From contig NZ_CP011270.1 of NCBI RefSeq assembly GCF_001610835.1, positions 6,962,001 through 7,026,000 on the forward strand: DNA of 64,000 nt. The letters are read 5' to 3'. The notes under the pieces were generated by a model. That model ran no database searches and was not told the DNA's origin. It saw only the letters and a program-made list of their open reading frames with translations. The translations under genes were made by a program, and so were the position numbers. Numbering within the stretch: position 1 is the stretch's first letter; the number at the start of each line of letters is the position of its first letter. Shown one piece after another: positions 56,212 to 63,596 of this stretch. Source of the DNA: Planctomyces sp. SH-PL14. Its GTDB lineage: Bacteria; Planctomycetota; Planctomycetia; Planctomycetales; Planctomycetaceae.

Positions 56212-56652
56212 ATGCAGCCGCAGGAAAAGGCCGAGAAGCTCGGCGTCACGTTCACCAAGCAGGAGCCCGGATACCTCAACCTCTGCATCCAGAGTGGCAA
56301 CCAGCTCATCACCTCCGGCCATGTCAGCGACATGAAGGGGAAGCTCGGAGCCGGCGTCAGCGTGGAGCAGGGGTACCAGGCGGCCCGCGAGTGCGCCGTC
56401 AAGATTCTCCGCTCGGTGTGGAACACGCACGGAACGCTGAACGGCCTGCGGGTCCTCAAAGTCCTCGGCTGCGTCAACTCCTCCCTGGACTTCACCGACC
56501 AGCACCTCGTCGTCAACGGCTGCTCGGACCTCCTGCACGAGGTCTTCGGCAAGACCGGCGACGGCTTCCATGCCCGCAGCGCCCTGGGATTCGCCCAGCT
56601 CCCGACTGGGGTGGCCGTCGAAGTCGAAGCGATTTTCGAGATCAAGGCGTAG
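56212..56652 (+). CDS. RidA (YjgF/UK114) family protein
   Basis: A 146-residue protein of the RidA family, longer-type subgroup. RidA enzymes hydrolyse reactive enamines/imines made by PLP enzymes. The key Arg is in GFHARSALGFAQLPTGVAVE. The N-terminal part YLNLCIQSGNQLITSGHVSD and the VLGCVNSSLDFTDQHLVVNG block are also typical. CAGGAG lies 7 nt before ATG 56212. It follows tsaD by 67 bp on the same strand. Specific substrate unknown. Confidence 0.92.
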   Translation: MQPQEKAEKLGVTFTKQEPGYLNLCIQSGNQLITSGHVSDMKGKLGAGVSVEQGYQAARECAVKILRSVWNTHGTLNGLRVLKVLGCVNSSLDFTDQHLVVNGCSDLLHEVFGKTGDGFHARSALGFAQLPTGVAVEVEAIFEIKA

Positions 56653-56762
56653 CCGTCCCGGCCCGGACCTGAACCCCGACCAGGATGCGATTGAAGCTCC
56701 GGTGGCTTCGTTTCCGATCGCTATGATTTCCGTCTGAATGTCTTCTCGCGCGGAGCGTCTGG

Positions 56763-57938
56763 ATGCGGTATGCGTCGGCCTGCAATCGGATCGGGAATAC
56801 GCATTCCGCCCTCGACCGCGCGATCGAAGACGTTCGCTCGCAGCTCGACGGCCGGACACCGGACCTCGCCTTCCTGTTCGTTTCGAGCGATCACGGTGAG
56901 GCGGAGTATTTGGGACTCCGGCTGCAGCACGATCTGGGCGTCCGGCACCTGATCGGCTGCACCGCCGAGGCGGTCGTCGGCACCGGAGTGGAGGTCGAGG
57001 CCGGCGCGGCGCTTTCCTTGTGGTGCGCCGCCTGGGACGGCGTCCCGCTTCGAACGTTCCACGTCTCGTGCGAGCGGACTCCCGACGGAATCCTGGCGAG
57101 CGGCTTCCCCGCTCCGGAAGACCTGGACTTCGTTCCCTCCGCCCTCTTTCTGCTGGGGGACCCGTTCTCCTGTCCGCCGGACAGCATCATCGAGCGGGTG
57201 GAGTCCGATTATCCGGGGCTTCCGCTGATGGGGGGGATGGCGAGCGGCGGCCGGGGGCCCGGGACCAACGCCCTCTTCTGCGACAACCGCCGGCTGGACG
57301 AGGGAGCCGTCGGAGTCCTGATCGGGCCCGGAGTTCCGGTCCATTCGCTCGTGTCGCAGGGGTGCCGGCCCGTCGGGGAGCGGTTCCTGGTGACGAGGGC
57401 GGAGCGGAACGTCGTCTTCGAACTCGGGGGCAAACCGGCTCTCGACCGGCTCGGAGAAGTCTTTTCCGGCCTGTCCCGCGAAGATCGGGAGCTCCTGCAG
57501 CGCGGCCCCCACCTGGGGATCGCGATGAACGAGTATCAGGCGGAGTTCCGCCGCGGAGATTTCCTGATCTCCAACGTTCTGGGAGGAGACAAGTCGAACG
57601 GGGCGATGGCGATCGGCAACCTGATCCGGGTCGGCCAGACGGTCCAGTTCCATGTCCGGGACGCAGAGACCGCCGATGAGGACCTGCGGGCGATGCTGAG
57701 TCGCACGCTGACCGAGATTCCGAAACCGGCGGCCGGCCTCCTGTTCAGCTGCAACGGTCGGGGGACGCGGATGTTCCCGGAGCCGCACCACGACGCGAAG
57801 GTCGTCGCGGAGCTGGCGGGGCCGATCCCGCTGGCGGGGCTCTTCGCCCAGGGCGAACTGGGACCGGTCGCGGGCCGAAACCACATTCACGGATTCACAG
57901 CCAGCCTCGCCCTCTTCGGTGACCAGCCCACGGCATAA
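56763..57938 (+). CDS. FIST domain protein
   Basis: A 391-residue protein consisting of the FIST N domain (about residues 30-215; DLAFLFVSSDHGEAEYLGLR, LIGCTAEAVVGTGVEVE) and the FIST C domain (about 220-385; GIAMNEYQAEFRRGDFLISN, AAGLLFSCNGRGTRMFPEPH, GLFAQGELGPVAGRNHIHGF). FIST proteins are predicted small-ligand sensors, possibly for amino acids, and usually work with signal transduction proteins. No partner kinase or receptor is adjacent here. ATG 56763 follows GGAG. It appears monocistronic. Confidence 0.92.
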   Translation: MRYASACNRIGNTHSALDRAIEDVRSQLDGRTPDLAFLFVSSDHGEAEYLGLRLQHDLGVRHLIGCTAEAVVGTGVEVEAGAALSLWCAAWDGVPLRTFHVSCERTPDGILASGFPAPEDLDFVPSALFLLGDPFSCPPDSIIERVESDYPGLPLMGGMASGGRGPGTNALFCDNRRLDEGAVGVLIGPGVPVHSLVSQGCRPVGERFLVTRAERNVVFELGGKPALDRLGEVFSGLSREDRELLQRGPHLGIAMNEYQAEFRRGDFLISNVLGGDKSNGAMAIGNLIRVGQTVQFHVRDAETADEDLRAMLSRTLTEIPKPAAGLLFSCNGRGTRMFPEPHHDAKVVAELAGPIPLAGLFAQGELGPVAGRNHIHGFTASLALFGDQPTA

Positions 57939-58001
57939 GGGACGGATCGACTCGCTGTGAGCCTGCTCGCCGAGCGTCGGAGGTCCAGCCCGTATAGAAA
58001 T

Positions 58002-58084
58002 GACCGGCATCCGCTGGTCGCCGGAGGCATCCCTTGGCGGAACAGCCCAAGCGACCCCAGGGCAGCCCATGCGCAAAGCGGCCC
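58002..58084 (-). repeat. R2 GC-rich repeat, copy b
   Basis: Read on the minus strand it shows GGTCGCTTGGGCTGTTCC, then GATGCCTCCGGCGACCAG and ATGCCGG, matching the blocks of copy a at 27498-27582 in the same order. It lies upstream of the Dabb gene. Confidence 0.5.
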
Positions 58085-58176
58085 CGCGGCTCGCTTCCGG
58101 TCCCACTCCAGATGCCTTACCAATTCAGAGTCGAAGCCGATGGGCTTCGGTGGATTCGCCACCCGGAGAGAGGAAA

Positions 58177-58590
58177 ATGAAAACCCTGCGACTGCTCGCT
58201 GTTCCTGCGGCCCTGGTCCTGATGGCTGGCCTGATGATGACATCCCACTCGCGTCCCGCCGGAGCCGATGAAGCGGGGAAAGTTCTCAAGCACGTCGTGA
58301 TGTACAAGTTCAAGGACGAGTGCACGCCGGCGGACGTCCAGGCGGTCGTCGACGCGTTCGGCGGGTTGCCGAAGAAGGTCGACACGATCATCGGCTATGA
58401 GGCGGGGGTGAACGTCAGCGAGGAAGGGAAGTCGGAGGGGCTGACGCACTGTTTTGTCGTCACGTTCAAGAACAAGGATGGCCTGGCGACCTATCTCAAG
58501 CATCCGGCGCATGACGCCTACGTGCAGGTCGTGAAGAACCGCCGCGAGAAGGTGGTCGTCTTCGACTACTGGGCCGACACTGCGAAGTGA
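58177..58590 (+). CDS. Exported Dabb-domain (stress-responsive A/B barrel) protein
   Basis: A 137-residue protein from ATG 58177, with GGAGAGAGG upstream. A signal peptide (MKTLRLLAVPAALVLMAGLM) precedes one Dabb domain of about 100 residues: LKHVVMYKFKDECTPADVQA at its start, then GYEAGVNVSEEGKSEGLTHC and YLKHPAHDAYVQVV. Dabb domains form dimeric ferredoxin-like barrels and occur in enzymes and stress proteins; the function of exported planctomycete forms is unknown. A strong terminator follows 22 bp after the stop. Confidence 0.9.
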   Translation: MKTLRLLAVPAALVLMAGLMMTSHSRPAGADEAGKVLKHVVMYKFKDECTPADVQAVVDAFGGLPKKVDTIIGYEAGVNVSEEGKSEGLTHCFVVTFKNKDGLATYLKHPAHDAYVQVVKNRREKVVVFDYWADTAK

Positions 58591-58612
58591 TTTTTGCGGC
58601 TCGTTTTCAGCG

Positions 58613-58648
58613 ACCGGCCGGGCCCCGCGGGGCCCGGCCGGTTTTTTT
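58613..58648 (+). terminator. Strong Rho-independent terminator after the Dabb gene
   Basis: A perfect inverted repeat of 15 bp per arm (ACCGGCCGGGCCCCG and its complement) followed directly by TTTTTTTAT. Confidence 0.95.
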
Positions 58649-58996
58649 ATGCGCCGGAGAAATGATGCCGCGTTGCCTCATTGAGGAGTGCATTGAGGCA
58701 TCACCGCGAAACACCTGAAGGCAACGATGGTTACGTCAAAAGCCTGAGGCTGATCGTGTGGTTCGGTGGAGACGTGTTGCTTTGGGGAAACGTCGGTCGC
58801 CGCCGGTGTTCGCGAGTCGAAACGCCGGATTTGCGATTTGCAGTCTTCTGTAATGCCTTGTGCTGTAGGATGTTCCGCTGATCGGGCGAGCCGCGGATGT
58901 TCCTGTTTCTGAACACCCGCGCCGGGTTTGGCACCGCCGCTGCTTTACACCTTGAACATCACCAACCCCCGACGACACCGACCGAAAGACACCACG
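58649..58996. other. Long leader or promoter region of the prepilin-like gene
   Basis: 348 bp without a convincing gene. It contains an inverted repeat TGCCTCA / TGAGGCA around 58674-58702. A 66-codon frame at 58681 lacks family features. I looked for a cyclic-di-GMP riboswitch because of the pilin-like gene downstream but could not match the consensus. Confidence 0.4.
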
Positions 58997-59272
58997 ATGC
59001 GACTCTTCAACGCCCTCCTGAACGACGAAGCCGGCTTCATCGTCTCCGCCGAACTGGTCCTCATCGCCTCGATCGCCGTCCTCGGCCTCGTCGTCGGCCT
59101 CAGCGAAGTCGCCCTCAACGTCAACAACGAGCTCGAAGACGTCGGCTCGGCCTTCGCCAGCATCAACCAGGGCTACTCGGTCAACGGCACCGGCGGTCAC
59201 AAGGGACGCACCAAGAACAGCAACTTCTGCGATACGGCCGACTTCTGCAGCAGCCAGTACGACATCCAGTAA
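58997..59272 (+). CDS. Small type IV prepilin-like protein
   Basis: A 91-residue protein from ATG 58997. A short charged leader (MRLFNALLNDEAG) precedes a hydrophobic helix (FIVSAELVLIASIAVLGLVVG) with Gly before Phe and a Glu shortly after. This resembles prepilin-peptidase sites, although Glu is at +6 rather than +5. The C-terminal half is polar and has two Cys (NFCDTADFCSSQY) that could form a disulfide. Similar small proteins occur in planctomycete genomes. It may be a Flp/Tad-type pilin or pseudopilin; no assembly gene is adjacent. A clear terminator follows. Confidence 0.75.
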   Translation: MRLFNALLNDEAGFIVSAELVLIASIAVLGLVVGLSEVALNVNNELEDVGSAFASINQGYSVNGTGGHKGRTKNSNFCDTADFCSSQYDIQ

Positions 59273-59360
59273 TTCCGTCAGCCCTCCGCGTCCCGTTCCC
59301 CTTCCACGCACAGCGGCCCGATTCACTTACGGCAGCATCGAGTGGGGTTGGTGTTCGCCG

Positions 59361-59394
59361 AAACCTCCGCCGGGAAACTGGCGGAGGTTTTTTT
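59361..59394 (+). terminator. Rho-independent terminator of the prepilin-like gene
   Basis: An 11-bp stem AAACCTCCGCC / GGCGGAGGTTT with an 8-nt loop, followed by TTTT and a T-rich stretch. It begins 89 bp after the stop. Confidence 0.9.
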
Positions 59395-59497
59395 GTTGTT
59401 GAGCTGGAGGCTGAGCGTGGCGTGACGGTGTTGTGAACGAGGGAAGAAGAGAAAGGGCCACAGATGAACACAGATAGACACAGATAATGGCCAAGAA

Positions 59498-59846
59498 CCG
59501 GGGTCCAGGGGGTACCCCTGGTGGGGGATGCAAGGGGGCAACGCCCTCTTGCCCGCCTGAGGCTTGGCCGTCGAGAGATGTCTGGAGGAGTGAGTGTCCA
59601 AACGCGGACACGGTGCCGTATGCCCTCTCACCAGCCCGCGGGGATTGCAAAGCCAGCTGTGCGATGTGAAGGAGTGCTCATAGCTGGTCCCACAAAGCGG
59701 ACATCCGTTGTGTACCACCGTTCCTCACAGGACGTGCCTCCGGCGACAAGGGGGCCTGTGTTGTTTTTTGGCCCCTTGACCCCAGGCTGCCGTGGCACAT
59801 TGGGATTGAGCTATGAGAGCCGCGCCGGCAAGGACGCAGTGCGAGC
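59498..59846 (-). repeat. R1 dispersed repeat, copy 6
   Basis: Full-length copy in reverse orientation, with the long A-rich hairpin loop variant. It also has an expanded central block. It lies between the convergent prepilin-like and rimO genes. Confidence 0.9.
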
Positions 59847-59909
59847 CCATCCGCCTCCTTGAGCCTTAGTCATCTCCACAAATCCGGAGGCAGGACCGGC
59901 CGCAGCGGC

Positions 59910-61412
59910 TCACTCTTCCTCTTCGTCACCGGTGCTCACGACCGCCACGAGGTCGTAGTCCTGCCGCTCCATGATCTCGACCGGAACCATGTCGCCGATC
60001 GAGAGAGCTTCGCCCTGCACATAGACCGTTCCGTCGATCTCCGGCGCGTCGGCATAGATCCGGCCCGCGAAGACCCCCGGCTCGACCTCTTCGTCGATCA
60101 GACAGTCGAGCTCATAGCCCACGAGCTGCTCGCCCCACTGGAAGGCGATGTTCTGCTGCATCTCCATCAGCGCGTCGCGGCGGCCGTTCTTGACGTCGTC
60201 CGGCAGGTGCCCGTCAAGCTTCATCGCCGGCGTGCCGGGCTCCGGCGAGAAGGGGAAGACCCCCATCCGCTGGAACTTCGTGTCGGCCACAAAGGACTTG
60301 AGCTCTTCGAACTGCTCATCGGTCTCCCCCGGGAAGCCGACCACGAACGTCGTCCGCATGACGAGGTTGGGGATGTTGGCCCGCAGCTTCTCGACGAGCT
60401 CCACCGTCTTCTCCCGGTTGACCCGCCGCTGCATCCGCTTGAGGACGGCGCTGCTGATGTGCTGCAGAGGCATGTCGAGGTAGGGGAGGATCTTGCTGGA
60501 CGAGGCGATCGTCTCGATCAGCCGGTCAGTGAAGTTGACCGGATACAGGTACATCAGCCGGATCCAGTCGAGGCCGTCGACCTTCTCGAGCTCCTTGAGG
60601 AGGTCGACCAGCCGGACCTCCCCGTAGTAGTCCATGCCGTAGTAGGTCGTGTCCTGGGCGACCAGAATCAGCTCGCGGGCCCCGTCCTGGGCCAGCTCGC
60701 GGGCCTCGGCGACGACCATCTCGATCGGCTTCGTGACGTGCTTGCCGCGCATCTGCGGGATCGAGCAGAAGGTACAGGTTCGGTCGCACCCCTCGCTGAT
60801 CTTGAGGTAGGCGTAGTGCGAGGGGGTCATCCGCAGCCGGGCCCGGTCGTCCATCGCCTTGATCGGGGCCGGCCGGAAGAGCTTACGCTGCTCATCGGCG
60901 ATGGCACCAACGCGGGGAGCCACCGGAGCCGCGGTCGGCATACCGAGGCTGAGCTGAACGAGCGGCGCGGACATCTGCCGCTGCTGGCTGACCCTTGCGG
61001 CGACGTCGGCGATCTCATCCCGTCCGAAGACGCCGACGACGTGGTCGATGTCCGGCATCTCCTGGAGCAGGGCGTCCCCGCCGAGCCGCTCCGGCAGGCA
61101 CCCGGCGACGATGACGCCGCCGGTCTTCCCCTGGGCCTTGAGGTCCAGCATCTCGCGGATGACCTGCTTCGACTCCGCCCGGGACTGCTCGATAAACCCG
61201 CAGGTGTTCACGATGACGAAATCCGCCTCGTCCGGATTGGAGACGAGGGTGTACCCGTCGAGGGCCAGGTTCCCGAGCATCTTCTCGCTGTCGACGAGAT
61301 TCTTCGGGCAGCCGAGGCTGACGAAACAATACCGCCCCTTTTGCTGGGGACGTTCGTTCGTCGCCGAAAGGGGAGATGGAGGCGTACTAGCTAGGATCGG
61401 CAATTCGTTCAT
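59910..61412 (-). CDS. rimO: Ribosomal protein S12 methylthiotransferase RimO
   Basis: A 500-residue radical SAM methylthiotransferase that modifies an Asp of ribosomal protein S12. The N-terminal domain carries the three Cys blocks (CFVSLGCPKNLVDSEKM, IVNTCGFIEQSR, VAGCLPERLGG), and the radical SAM motif is CDRTCTFCSIPQMRG (CxxxCxxC). The TRAM domain is at the C-terminus (LDCLIDEEVEPGVFAGRIYA). About 25 extra residues precede the domain (MNELPILASTPPSPLSATNE), and an acidic tail ends it. The first ~43 codons and the upstream DNA are duplicated at 61879-62007 and, more weakly, near 62384-62490. Confidence 0.97.
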   Translation of the reverse strand: MNELPILASTPPSPLSATNERPQQKGRYCFVSLGCPKNLVDSEKMLGNLALDGYTLVSNPDEADFVIVNTCGFIEQSRAESKQVIREMLDLKAQGKTGGVIVAGCLPERLGGDALLQEMPDIDHVVGVFGRDEIADVAARVSQQRQMSAPLVQLSLGMPTAAPVAPRVGAIADEQRKLFRPAPIKAMDDRARLRMTPSHYAYLKISEGCDRTCTFCSIPQMRGKHVTKPIEMVVAEARELAQDGARELILVAQDTTYYGMDYYGEVRLVDLLKELEKVDGLDWIRLMYLYPVNFTDRLIETIASSSKILPYLDMPLQHISSAVLKRMQRRVNREKTVELVEKLRANIPNLVMRTTFVVGFPGETDEQFEELKSFVADTKFQRMGVFPFSPEPGTPAMKLDGHLPDDVKNGRRDALMEMQQNIAFQWGEQLVGYELDCLIDEEVEPGVFAGRIYADAPEIDGTVYVQGEALSIGDMVPVEIMERQDYDLVAVVSTGDEEEE

Positions 61413-61471
61413 TCAAACTGTCTCAGGGAGGTCCATAGGACCGAACGTCGAGCGAAGTGTCGAAGTCGAGG

Positions 61472-61882
61472 TTAGAAGTAGTCTTCCATCCAGCTCAAAT
61501 CTCGCTGAAGAAATCGACCAATGACATCTGTCGAGAAGAGCAATCGAAATCCACCGTAGGAAGACCCATCCCAGTACTGTTGATCTCCGAAGAACCAATT
61601 CCACGGCTTCGCAATCGTCCAAGTATCCCCGAACGGCGGCTTCGCATCATCACAGAAGCGATTTGGGTTCTCCCGAAAGTGACAGATCAATTGCGTTTCC
61701 GAATCCGCATGTAGGATCGCCGTGATTCCGGATTCGTCGAGTTCAACATCGGAGACTCGGGCGAGGCACCCGATTCCGTCCTCGATGTAGAGCCCTCGAC
61801 GATTCTTGAACCAGGCGAGGCCTTCAGGAGGAGGAACCAGCTTGGGCATGTCCGACAGTGATTGAAGAATGGGGACGATCAC
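61472..61882 (-). CDS. Small hypothetical protein, coupled to a rimO-like leader
   Basis: A 136-residue protein. I chose GTG 61882 because it overlaps the TGA of the truncated rimO copy (GTGA at 61882-61879), the same layout as in the next unit upstream; a later ATG at 61849 is possible. The sequence is acidic and Trp/Phe-rich (WTIAKPWNWFFGDQQYWDGS) with no signal peptide or membrane helix. I do not recognise the family. Size, acidity and tandem setting resemble immunity-type proteins, but this is only an analogy. Clearly lower GC than the flanking rimO. Confidence 0.65.
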   Translation of the reverse strand: MIVPILQSLSDMPKLVPPPEGLAWFKNRRGLYIEDGIGCLARVSDVELDESGITAILHADSETQLICHFRENPNRFCDDAKPPFGDTWTIAKPWNWFFGDQQYWDGSSYGGFRLLFSTDVIGRFLQRDLSWMEDYF

Positions 61883-62007
61883 TTCAGGTTCTTGGTTACA
61901 AACGGATACACCTTGACAAAACAATAGCGCCCTTTTTGGTGGGGGCGTTCGCTCGTCTCCGAAACGGGCAACGGAGGCGTACTATCAAGGATCGGCAAGT
62001 CGTTCAT
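61879..62007 (-). pseudogene. Truncated duplicate of the rimO 5' end (42-codon leader)
   Basis: It encodes MNDLPILDSTPPLPVSETSE and onward to KGRYCFVKVYPFVTKNLK, then stops. The rimO start is MNELPILASTPPSPLSATNE to KGRYCFVSLGCPKNL. DNA similarity continues upstream of both starts (ACTGTCTC and GGAGGTCCAT are shared). So the start region of rimO was duplicated and the copy ends where the Cys-containing motif would be. Its stop overlaps the GTG of the next small gene. It may be a dead fragment or a translated leader. Confidence 0.8.
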
Positions 62008-62078
62008 CAAACTGTCTCGGGGAGGTCCATCGAATCGGGCATCACGCAGCGACTGCGATCGATCGTCGGAAGTCATTT

Positions 62079-62387
62079 TCAAGCGTATCGCACTACGGTC
62101 GTCCCAAGAATTTTCGCCAACTGGGATTGGAAATTGGGTGGTTCTTCGCTGGCTGTCAAAATCACCTGAAAGTTCACCCTCGGAGGACAACCGGCGATCC
62201 ATGTCTCGATCGTTCGACTGTCTTCCGTTTTGGTGACGTTGATCCCCATTTCAGGATTCTTGGAATACCCGTACTCCCAGTGGTTCTCCGAATCGAAGGT
62301 GAATGCGGGGAGGCTGAATGCCGACTGGAGTTCACGACAAACCTCCATCAGGTCGGCACTCGACAGCGCTGCGTAGTAAGAATTCAA
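62079..62387 (-). CDS. Small hypothetical protein, second coupled cassette gene
   Basis: A 102-residue protein. TTG 62387 overlaps the TGA of the preceding leader frame (TTGA, 62387-62384). The sequence (MNSYYAALSSADLMEVCREL, FTFDSENHWEYGYSKNPEMG, VNFQVILTASEEPPNFQSQL) suggests a small mixed alpha/beta cytosolic protein. No family was recognised, and it does not look homologous to the protein at 61472. GC content is low for the window. Together with its leader it forms the second unit of the tandem arrangement upstream of rimO. Confidence 0.6.
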   Translation of the reverse strand: MNSYYAALSSADLMEVCRELQSAFSLPAFTFDSENHWEYGYSKNPEMGINVTKTEDSRTIETWIAGCPPRVNFQVILTASEEPPNFQSQLAKILGTTVVRYA

Positions 62388-62490
62388 AGACAGCGACGTC
62401 CCTGACCAAGTTTTGAAGTGACAAACGAATATGCCTTCACGAAGGCGTAGGTCCCCTTGGCCGCCGAAGGGGAGGGAGGGGGAGAGGCCG
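62384..62490 (-). pseudogene. Degraded third copy of the rimO-like leader
   Basis: The frame reads EVLDSASPPPSPSAAKGTYA and onward to FVKAYSFVTSKL, then GQGRRCL and stop. This matches the 61879-62007 leader (ILDSTPPLPVSETS ... KGRYCFVKVYPFVTKNL) with a gap, and rimO more distantly. The frame is open further upstream (to 62614 or beyond), without rimO similarity. The stop overlaps the TTG of the small gene at 62387. Confidence 0.55.
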
Positions 62491-62707
62491 AGTCGAGGAC
62501 TTCGAGAGACGGATTGGACACAGACGGTGATACCGGGCGTGGGATTCGGGCTTTCGGCGGGACGACGATCTGCCGTGCAGGACGGGCAGGACCGGTGAAT
62601 GCCGAACGGGCCATCTTACCCGCCGGGACTCCCGCCGGGAATGCCGCGGCCGGGCGCACTGGGCCGGGGGTGCATTCGCCGATTGCTGGTCGCCAAGTAC
62701 TGGTCAA

Positions 62708-62838
62708 CCGGGTCCAGGGGCACCCTGGTGGGGAGTGCAGAGGGGCCTGTGCTGTTTTTCTGGCCCCTTGACCCCAGTCTGCCGTGGCATGTTGGGTTTG
62801 AGCTATCAGAGTCGTGCCGGCGAGGACGCGGTTCGAGG
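62708..62838 (-). repeat. R1 dispersed repeat, copy 7 (internally deleted)
   Basis: Both ends of R1 are present, but about 200 bp of the central part are missing. The first hairpin (long A-rich loop variant) is joined directly to the 3' arm. The deletion lies between the inverted arms, as expected if they pair during replication. Confidence 0.85.
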
Positions 62839-62914
62839 CAGCGGGACAAGGCATCCCGTCCCCCGTTAACCGCCCACCACCCAGCGAATGCACCCCATGC
62901 CGGGAGAGGGCATC

Positions 62915-63082
62915 CCGGGAGGGCGAGGCTCCAGCCGAGCCGCGGCGGTAGTGGAAGCGGCCGATTGCCTCCTCGGCGCGGTCGGGAGAGAGCCTTTCGC
63001 GGGCAAGCCCGTTGAGCCTGGAGGGGACGGATTGAAGGCGGTCTGGAACCCGCGCGGCTCAGCAGGAGCTTCGTCCTCCCGG
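62915..63082 (+). repeat. R3 element, copy b
   Basis: A 168 bp element with the same terminal inverted repeats as 3877-4060: CCGGGAGGGCGAGGCTCCAG at the left end and GGAGCTTCGTCCTCCCGG at the right end. The middle is diverged between the copies. With R1 copy 7 it makes 62615-63105 a repeat-filled gap without genes. Confidence 0.75.
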
Positions 63083-63105
63083 GCGCTGTGGCCACACCGC
63101 TGACG

Positions 63106-63375
63106 TCAGGCGTCGGGACGTTCCATCGCCGAGGGACGCGGGAAGAAGGCGTCCTGAAAGACACAGACCAGCCGGGCTTCGACCATCCCGATCGCCCAGA
63201 TCACAATCATCCCCACCAGCGGCCCCCAGACCGGCATCAGGACCTGTCCCCAGGTCAGAGCGGCGGGCCGGTTGAACTTGACGACCGACAACAGGAGGGC
63301 GGCTGCGACTGCCAGCGCCGGGGCGCCGTGCTTTCGCACCCAGAGGCCGACGGAGCGGGGGGAAGAGGAATCCAT
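63106..63375 (-). CDS. Small membrane protein with two helices
   Basis: An 89-residue protein. Two membrane helices (APALAVAAALLLSVVKF and LVGMIVIWAIGMVEARLVCV) are separated by PAALTWGQVLMPVWGP. No family recognised. Codon use is typical of the window and the frame is well bounded, which supports a real gene. There is no strong ribosome-binding site before ATG 63375. Confidence 0.62.
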   Translation of the reverse strand: MDSSSPRSVGLWVRKHGAPALAVAAALLLSVVKFNRPAALTWGQVLMPVWGPLVGMIVIWAIGMVEARLVCVFQDAFFPRPSAMERPDA

Positions 63376-63522
63376 TGATGAAACGGGACCTGATACCGGT
63401 CTGTCGCCACCGGGCCGATTGTAGGCGGCCAGCCCCGGGTTTCGGCAACCGAGGCGGCGCCCACGCTGTCGCCGCCCCTGGCGCCCTTGAGCGACCGTTC
63501 ATCGGCGGCCACCAAAACGAAA

Positions 63523-63548
63523 ACGGCCCCGTGTTTCCACGGGGCCGT
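63523..63548 (-). terminator. Rho-independent terminator of the YTV-type gene
   Basis: A perfect 11-bp stem ACGGCCCCGTG / CACGGGGCCGT with a TTTC loop. On the minus strand it is followed by TTTTCGTTTT. It begins about 48 bp after the stop at 63597. Confidence 0.9.
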
Positions 63549-63596
63549 GTCTGACGCCAGCTCAGGCGGATCGCTCCGCCCGAGTCTCATCAAGGA

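Noticed and set aside
58649-58996. Cyclic-di-GMP riboswitch upstream of the prepilin-like gene
   Set aside because: The conserved core and the two-helix pattern could not be matched by eye; only short, non-diagnostic similarities were seen.
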